Source of the DNA: Acidobacteriota bacterium
GTDB lineage: Bacteria > Acidobacteriota > Polarisedimenticolia > J045
DNA length: 10,404 nt
NCBI GenBank assembly: GCA_027001345.1
Contig: JALTMS010000607.1
Span: 1-10,404 of the forward strand
Reading direction: 5' to 3'
A program made the translations under genes and the position numbers. Under the pieces are notes generated by a model. That model was not told the DNA's origin, did not search any database, and saw only the letters and a list, made by a program, of their open reading frames with translations. Of the stretch, positions 6,719 through 10,404 are shown one piece after another (within the stretch, counting starts at the first letter, position 1; each line of letters starts with the position of its first letter).

Positions 6719-9103
6719 TCAGTTCCTGAGGTCGGCTGTGACGACCTGATCCGCCTCGAGTTGAACCCGCTTGCGCCGATCCTCGAGTTGCACGGTCCAG
6801 CGGCCTGGAGGTAGCGGAGCGAAGGTCAATTCACCGAGCGAGGGATCAATCTCCGGCATGACAATCATCGTCCAATCTCGACCCGCAGCGTCTGTCAGTG
6901 TTCCGGGGGGCACGTAAGCCCGCCCCTGGAATGTGGGAAGGTCACCCACAACCCGCAGCGTTCCGCCGCGACGCAGGATTAGCCGCACACGATCTGTTCC
7001 ACCTGCCGGAATCGAGATCGGTCCCGCCATAGCGGGAGCCAGACCCTCCGCTCGCGCCACAATCAGCAGTGGCGTCATCGATGGCGGTTCGAGGAAAGAG
7101 GGACCGTCCATCCGGCATTCTGAACTGCCGGCGTTGGTGTCAGGACCCCATGTGGTGCGTCGCCATTGCAGGTAACAATCGGCCGGGACAGTTCCACTCG
7201 TGTCCGTTACGTCGATGCGGATACTGCCCGCCTTTTGAAGCCGGAAGAGAAGTTCCTCGTCCGTCGGAACCTCGCTCAAATCACGGCTTGCCGACTCGTA
7301 GGCATCTTGTTCGGCAGTGAGCCTCGATCCGTCCACCGTCAGGCGATCACTCTCACTCGATGCCGGTACGAACAGCCGAAACCGGCCGCGCCGGTCTGTT
7401 CCTGCGGTAGCACTGGGCCGACCAACACATAGGTTGACATTGCCGGCCAGGGCTTCGATGTAGAGAGGACTCGATTCATCCACGATGATCCCCGTGCAGA
7501 ATCCCGCTCCTCCCGTTGTTGAGACTCGGCGCGAAGCCAGTGGCTCCCCGTCCTCGGCGGCGACAACCCGGCCGGCCACATATCTCCCCTCGAGATCGAT
7601 CGTCAGCTCACTCTCATCCCGTGCAACAATTGCGTTGCGCAGGCGATCGAGAAGTCCTTTCTTGGGCAAGGGAGCCGATACGATGCCGTTCTCATCAAGG
7701 ATCACGAGGCCCATCTTGCCGTCCATTCCCTCGGGCACGAGAAACTGCACGCGCCCGCTCTGGTCCGAGAGCGCCGAACCCAGTACGCGGATCTGGCTGA
7801 TCTGGCCCGGAAGATCCAAGACCAGGAGTACCCGTACATCGGGCCAGGCTTCGCCGTTTCTCAGTATCGAGAGCCGGGTTTCGTTTCCTGGAACAAAATC
7901 GACTTCACGGACGCTACTGAGCCCTACCTCGAGTTGTCGGGTGGCGACTACGTCCCCGTCCGGGTTGACAAGTTCGAGGGAGACCTTGCCAGCAGGAACA
8001 CCGCTCAGAGAGTACTTGCCATTCGCGTTCACTTCGGCAACGCGGCGAAGACCCCCGATCATCGCAACGGCCAGATGCCCGGCGAGAGGAACCTCGTTCG
8101 CATCGTATGCCGAGCCTGTGATCGTTGCTCCTCGTCCCAGTTCGATGCGGGGAACCGCCTTCCCAGGAACCAGGATCGCCGGAGCGTATCCGGGAGCTGC
8201 CACAACGCCATCCGCGGTGGTACCAGCGACCTTGCGTGGACAACCCAGGGCGAGCTTCCCATCGGGTTCGGACGGCCATGCTGGCCACAGACTGGCGAAG
8301 CGGCCTTCCGTAAACGCAGGATGCGGCGCCCAAAACGCTCCTTCCACGCCTTGACCGCTTTCTGCGTCGACGATGAGAGCCTCTTGGCATTCGGCCTTGT
8401 CAAGAACCACTGTAACCGGGGTGTCACCACCGACAGAGAAACGGGTCAAGACAACACCGTAGCCGGGAGCGCCCACGAGAAGTGTCTGCGGCCCCTCTGA
8501 GAGCCCCCTGATCTCAACACGCCCCTGGTCATTCACGATCCTGCGAGGAGCATATCCTTCGAGTTCGAATCCCGGTCGATCCGACTGGCTCGTGCGCACT
8601 GAGTTGCGTTCGAGAAGAGCGAGAGCAAGTCCTGGAACGCTCTGGACGGAGTTCAGTTTGGTCATCTCCGCCGTCGAGAAGCGGCTTTCCGGCAGCACGG
8701 TGTAACTGAATTCCTTGATCGGCCGACCGTCGGGATCACGCACGCGAAGCGACTTGCTTTGGCCACGCTCCAGGGCGATCTCGACGGGCGAAGAGATCTC
8801 CGCAGGCAGATCAACCTCTCTTCGCAGCAGGTCGTCGGCACAGACTAGCAGCACGGATTCCCTCGCGCAGCCATCGGACAGACTCACCATGCCGTTCTCG
8901 TCTGTCCTGGATCGATCCAACAGGATGGCCGCCTCGTCTTTGTCCGAGCACCAGATGGACACAATGGCATCTTCCACCGGAGTTCGCTGTTCTTCGGGTG
9001 CAGTGACCACCACATCCAGTGCCAAGGACAGGTTGGGAATCGCGCTCCCCATACCAGCCAGCCCAAGCGAAAGCACCAGCACGCTGCGTTTAAATGCAGT
9101 CAT
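6719..9103 (-). CDS. Large secreted protein with repeated carboxypeptidase-regulatory-like beta modules
   Basis: 794 residues. A Sec signal peptide (Lys5-Arg6, hydrophobic 7-22, likely cut after LSLA, 25-28) opens the protein. The rest is a series of Ig-like/carboxypeptidase-regulatory-like modules recognisable by the pattern G-x-V/I-x-D-x-x-G-x-P-L ... D-x-x-G-x-Y/F-x-L-x-x-V/L-P-x-G. The clearest are at about 29-112 (RTDENGMVSL), 185-235 (VNDQGRVEIRGL), 324-404 (ITGSAYDANEVPLAG, NANGKYSLSGVPAGKVSL) and 504-580 (VAGRVVAAEDGEPLA, TDRRGRFRLFVP). A last module ends in LTFAPLPPGRWTVQLED (759-775). Nine cysteines are scattered through it. No catalytic motif, transmembrane anchor or sorting signal is visible, so it is probably periplasmic, released or bound to an outer-membrane partner. 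AAGGAG at 9113-9118, 9 nt before the ATG, supports the start. The module family is common in surface proteins and receptor periplasmic parts; the ligand is unknown. Confidence 0.85.
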   Translation of the reverse strand: MTAFKRSVLVLSLGLAGMGSAIPNLSLALDVVVTAPEEQRTPVEDAIVSIWCSDKDEAAILLDRSRTDENGMVSLSDGCARESVLLVCADDLLRREVDLPAEISSPVEIALERGQSKSLRVRDPDGRPIKEFSYTVLPESRFSTAEMTKLNSVQSVPGLALALLERNSVRTSQSDRPGFELEGYAPRRIVNDQGRVEIRGLSEGPQTLLVGAPGYGVVLTRFSVGGDTPVTVVLDKAECQEALIVDAESGQGVEGAFWAPHPAFTEGRFASLWPAWPSEPDGKLALGCPRKVAGTTADGVVAAPGYAPAILVPGKAVPRIELGRGATITGSAYDANEVPLAGHLAVAMIGGLRRVAEVNANGKYSLSGVPAGKVSLELVNPDGDVVATRQLEVGLSSVREVDFVPGNETRLSILRNGEAWPDVRVLLVLDLPGQISQIRVLGSALSDQSGRVQFLVPEGMDGKMGLVILDENGIVSAPLPKKGLLDRLRNAIVARDESELTIDLEGRYVAGRVVAAEDGEPLASRRVSTTGGAGFCTGIIVDESSPLYIEALAGNVNLCVGRPSATAGTDRRGRFRLFVPASSESDRLTVDGSRLTAEQDAYESASRDLSEVPTDEELLFRLQKAGSIRIDVTDTSGTVPADCYLQWRRTTWGPDTNAGSSECRMDGPSFLEPPSMTPLLIVARAEGLAPAMAGPISIPAGGTDRVRLILRRGGTLRVVGDLPTFQGRAYVPPGTLTDAAGRDWTMIVMPEIDPSLGELTFAPLPPGRWTVQLEDRRKRVQLEADQVVTADLRN

Positions 9104-9372
9104 CGTTTGCGACTCCTTGCGCCAGTTCGTGTGATGCGCGATTCCCGAAGTTGCGATCGCGCTGTTGGCGTTGGATCAGCCCTCCGTGGCAGTTCCGGCT
9201 CTCGGCGCACTGATATGAGATCCACTCAATGCTCTCGACGATGCATGCAACATGGTAAGAGCGGAAACCGCTGCCCGGGATCATAGACCACGAGCAGCGG
9301 GGAAGATACCGCCCAACGAAGCGGCGAGGGAATCTGAGAGCTTCTTGCGAAAAGATGACAAGACGCTGTCAG
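9104..9372. other. Intergenic region between two minus-strand secreted-protein genes, with a possible weak hairpin
   Basis: 269 nt without a convincing gene. On the minus strand CCGCTGC (9300-9294) pairs perfectly with GCAGCGG (9274-9268) across a 19-nt loop and is followed by TTTCCGCTCTT. This could be a poor terminator for the Cys-rich gene, about 73 nt past its stop. Next to it GCGG-AAA-CCGC (9261-9271) is a second small dyad. I looked for -35/-10 pairs for the downstream 794-residue gene and found none that are convincing, so read-through from the upstream gene remains possible. Confidence 0.35.
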
Positions 9373-9828
9373 TCAGGCCCCTTCCGTCCTCAGCCCTCGT
9401 GAACGAGGATGATCGGATTCGAGGGGATGCACTTCGCTCGGGACCCGGAATTGGGGGAGATCCTTCGTTTCGAGGCAGAGCCAGACCGCGCCCGGGTTTC
9501 GCGCTGGGCGGAAACGCTCGCCAGGCATCGAGTTCGAGGCAGAGTTCTTCGATGTTCGAAGCGAGGGCGTGCTGCCGGAAGTGAGAATCCAGAACGCGCA
9601 ATTGCCGGTCGGCTGACACTCCCGGAAACGCTCGCCATCAGGACCAAACTCCCATACCATCGAGCACGATGCGGCGCCGGAGAAGTAGCCGGTCTGACAG
9701 GTATTCGCGACGCACTGGTAGCACGCCAGCGAGCTGCTCCCGCCCATGACTGCAACTGCGCCGAACACCAGTGCGACGACAGAGGACTTCCACCAGAGAT
9801 TGCCGCGCGGTGCGATGTGTTGTCTCAT
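9373..9828 (-). CDS. Small secreted Cys-rich protein of unknown function
   Basis: 151 residues from the ATG at 9828, which has an excellent AGGAGG (9835-9840) 6 nt upstream. The N-terminus (Arg8, Lys14, then hydrophobic 17-29) is a signal peptide with probable cleavage after SLA (33-35), leaving Cys36 first. It is not a good lipobox because Ser is at -3. Six cysteines lie close together: C36, C39, C44, C55, C71, C77, in the pattern C-x2-C-x4-C-x10-C-x15-C-x5-C, which suits a small disulfide-stabilised fold. The second half (about 80-151) is Pro/Ser/Arg-rich with one Cys (C118) and reads less like a folded domain. GERFR occurs in both halves (65-69 and 103-107). Small secreted proteins starting with a C-x-x-C turn are frequent in acidobacterial genomes, from general memory; I know no function. 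It probably belongs with the secreted multi-module protein downstream. Confidence 0.72.
   Translation of the reverse strand: MRQHIAPRGNLWWKSSVVALVFGAVAVMGGSSSLACYQCVANTCQTGYFSGAASCSMVWEFGPDGERFRECQPTGNCAFWILTSGSTPSLRTSKNSASNSMPGERFRPARNPGAVWLCLETKDLPQFRVPSEVHPLESDHPRSRGLRTEGA
9509..9637. repeat. 15-bp direct repeat inside the Cys-rich gene
   Basis: CGGAAACGCTCGCCA occurs at 9509-9523 and again at 9623-9637. The offset of 114 bases is exactly 38 codons, so both copies encode GERFR in the same frame of the minus-strand Cys-rich protein. The surrounding residues (GERFRECQPTGN and GERFRPARNPGA) share only a few further positions. It may be a decayed internal duplication, with coincidence as the alternative. 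Confidence 0.6.
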
Positions 9829-9957
9829 GTGCTTCCTCCTTCTCCCTGCTGCTGCTCCAACCTCTCCAGCCCCCATGGCTGGCTTTGTACTGAGCCGCTC
9901 GAGTGGACCGTACGAAGGTGTGTCAGCGCGAGCAAGCTGTTCCCGGAAACCCGGATC

Positions 9958-10002
9958 CAGAGAGTTGGAATCTCTGATTCCAGGTTCTCGGGAATCGGAT
10001 TC
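9958..10002. promoter_or_regulatory. Clustered inverted repeats, candidate operator or RNA switch-like structure
   Basis: TGGAATC (9966-9972) and GATTCCA (9976-9982) form a perfect 7-bp dyad around TCT. A second dyad, GAATC-G-GATTC (9992-10002), repeats the same half-site with centres 23 bp apart. A third pairing, CAGAGA (9958-9963) with TCTCTG (9971-9976), overlaps the first, so the two cannot form together in RNA. The repeated GGAATC half-site in a gap beside an XRE regulator gene suits an operator array. If transcribed on the minus strand it would lie about 140 nt before the Cys-rich start codon. Confidence 0.45.
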
Positions 10003-10111
10003 AAGCGCCAGGAAAGATGGGGCTTAAGGGTTGTGAGGGCCGCGCTGAAATCTTCGTGCCGTTTTCGGTGTCGACCGCTCAACCCGTGGGTTCGTTTCGG
10101 TTTTGTCGGTC

Positions 10112-10141
10112 TTGACAGCGGGGGCGGGGCGGCAATAGCAT
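10112..10141 (+). promoter_or_regulatory. Sigma70-type promoter for the XRE gene
   Basis: A full-consensus -35 TTGACA (10112-10117) is followed after 18 nt by TAGCAT (10136-10141), which matches TATAAT at four of six positions. Transcription would start near 10148, leaving a leader of about 49 nt before the GTG at 10197. The dyad at 10081-10092 lies 19 bp upstream of the -35. Confidence 0.5.
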
Positions 10142-10196
10142 CCAGCAAGGTGCAGTGCGGTATCGCATCCATCAGGCGCTCGAGGGGAGGTTGTCT

Positions 10197-10404
10197 GTGG
10201 AGGGTTTGCGGGAGTCCTTGGGGAGGCTATTGCGGGGGATCCGCCGGGAACGGCGTTTGACCATAGTCGATCTGGAAGCCCTGACCGAAAAGCATGGGGA
10301 AAGGGTGCCGCGTTCGCGGATCTCGATGCTCGAGCGGGGCGAGGCGCCCCTCCGCTTCGAGGATTTGCAGGGTCTTGCCAGGGCCTACGGGGTGTCGCTG
10401 TTCG
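10197..10404 (+). CDS. XRE-family helix-turn-helix regulator, N-terminal part
   Basis: Sixty-nine codons run from the GTG at 10197 to the right edge. GGGGAGG (10184-10190) lies 6 nt upstream and fixes the start. The peptide is a Cro/C1-type HTH: an Arg-rich first helix (LGRLLRGIRRERRLT, 8-22), then IVDLEALTEKHG and RISMLERGEAPLRFEDLQGLARAYGVSLF (41-69). It matches the XRE pattern L-x-x-L-R-x-x-R ... I-S-x-L/I-E-R-G ... L-x-x-L-A-x-x-Y/L-G-V. The loop between the turn helices (EKHGERVPRS) is a little long. Only the DNA-binding domain is seen; any sensor, TPR or peptidase domain lies outside. It may control the divergent secreted-protein genes and itself through the repeats upstream, which is inference from position. 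Confidence 0.88.
   Translation, partial: MEGLRESLGRLLRGIRRERRLTIVDLEALTEKHGERVPRSRISMLERGEAPLRFEDLQGLARAYGVSLF

Larger units (their letters stand above)
9829..10196. other. Divergent intergenic region between the Cys-rich gene and the XRE regulator
   Basis: 368 nt with no convincing gene. It holds the ribosome site of the Cys-rich gene at one end, a cluster of inverted repeats at 9958-10002, a 5+2+5 dyad AACCC/GGGTT at 10081-10092, a sigma70-type promoter at 10112-10141 and the ribosome site of the XRE gene at 10184-10190. A minus-strand open frame of 115 codons (10172-9825) crosses it but reads like noncoding sequence. No clear promoter for the Cys-rich gene was found. Confidence 0.6.

Noticed and set aside
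6456..6749. Plus-strand open frame of about 97 codons in the convergent gap
   Set aside because: No ribosome site, no recognisable motif, and it overlaps the end of the opposite gene. I considered a decayed transposase but saw no supporting motif or terminal repeats.
9090..9284. Small minus-strand frame with several Cys between the two secreted-protein genes
   Set aside because: No ribosome site, and it overlaps the well-supported start of the 794-residue gene in another frame.
9281..9619. Minus-strand 112-codon frame overlapping the Cys-rich gene, possibly its frameshifted end
   Set aside because: It starts with GTG without a ribosome site, its third-position G+C (about 70%) is not better than the Cys-rich frame (about 77%), and the GERFR repeat favours the unshifted frame.
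9825..10172. Minus-strand 115-codon frame whose stop overlaps the Cys-rich start as ATGA
   Set aside because: Despite the overlap it has no ribosome site or recognisable fold, and it runs antisense across the XRE promoter and the repeat cluster.
9409..10260. 283-codon plus-strand frame
   Set aside because: It is antisense to the Cys-rich gene and out of phase with the XRE gene, and it has no signal or domain.

Overview
The window is G+C-rich bacterial DNA. Spot counts of 60-base blocks give 48/60 G+C at 301-360, 46/60 at 3601-3660, 33/60 at 5281-5340 and 40/60 at 7741-7800. The gene set is a PAS hybrid kinase, an MrfA-type helicase, a TlpA-like lipoprotein, a large secreted protein built of carboxypeptidase-regulatory-like beta modules, and a small secreted Cys-rich protein. 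This mix resembles Acidobacteriota or a similar deep-branching Gram-negative lineage. That placement is inference; no rRNA or marker gene is present.

Layout. (1) 1-2170, minus strand: a class I methyltransferase-like gene (1376-2170) overlaps by ATGA a membrane-bound PAS hybrid histidine kinase (1379 to beyond the left edge). The kinase's H-box carries Arg where the phosphoacceptor His should be. (2) 2171-2251: an 81-bp divergent gap holding a perfect 9-bp hairpin. (3) 2252-6379, plus strand: a 1007-residue protein joining an MrfA/YprA-type DEAH helicase with its Cys-rich DUF1998 region to a C-terminal YprB/MrfB-type DEDD exonuclease. It is followed after 47 nt by an unrecognised lipoprotein, which overlaps by 11 nt a TlpA/ResA-like thioredoxin lipoprotein. 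(4) 6380-6718: a convergent gap with no recognisable gene and a candidate terminator for the opposite strand. (5) 6719-9828, minus strand: a 794-residue secreted multi-module protein, preceded upstream by a 151-residue secreted Cys-rich protein. (6) 9829-10196: a divergent regulatory region with clustered inverted repeats and a good sigma70-type promoter. (7) 10197 to the right edge, plus strand: the N-terminus of an XRE-family regulator.

How the parts fit. The helicase and exonuclease activities, which are separate MrfA and MrfB proteins in Bacillus subtilis, sit here on one chain. A single polypeptide could therefore do both the unwinding and the degradation of damaged DNA. The two downstream lipoproteins look like a periplasmic thiol/disulfide pair. 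The right-hand part looks like a surface or secreted accessory module with its own DNA-binding regulator. I saw no CRISPR array, tRNA, rRNA, intact insertion sequence or phage gene.
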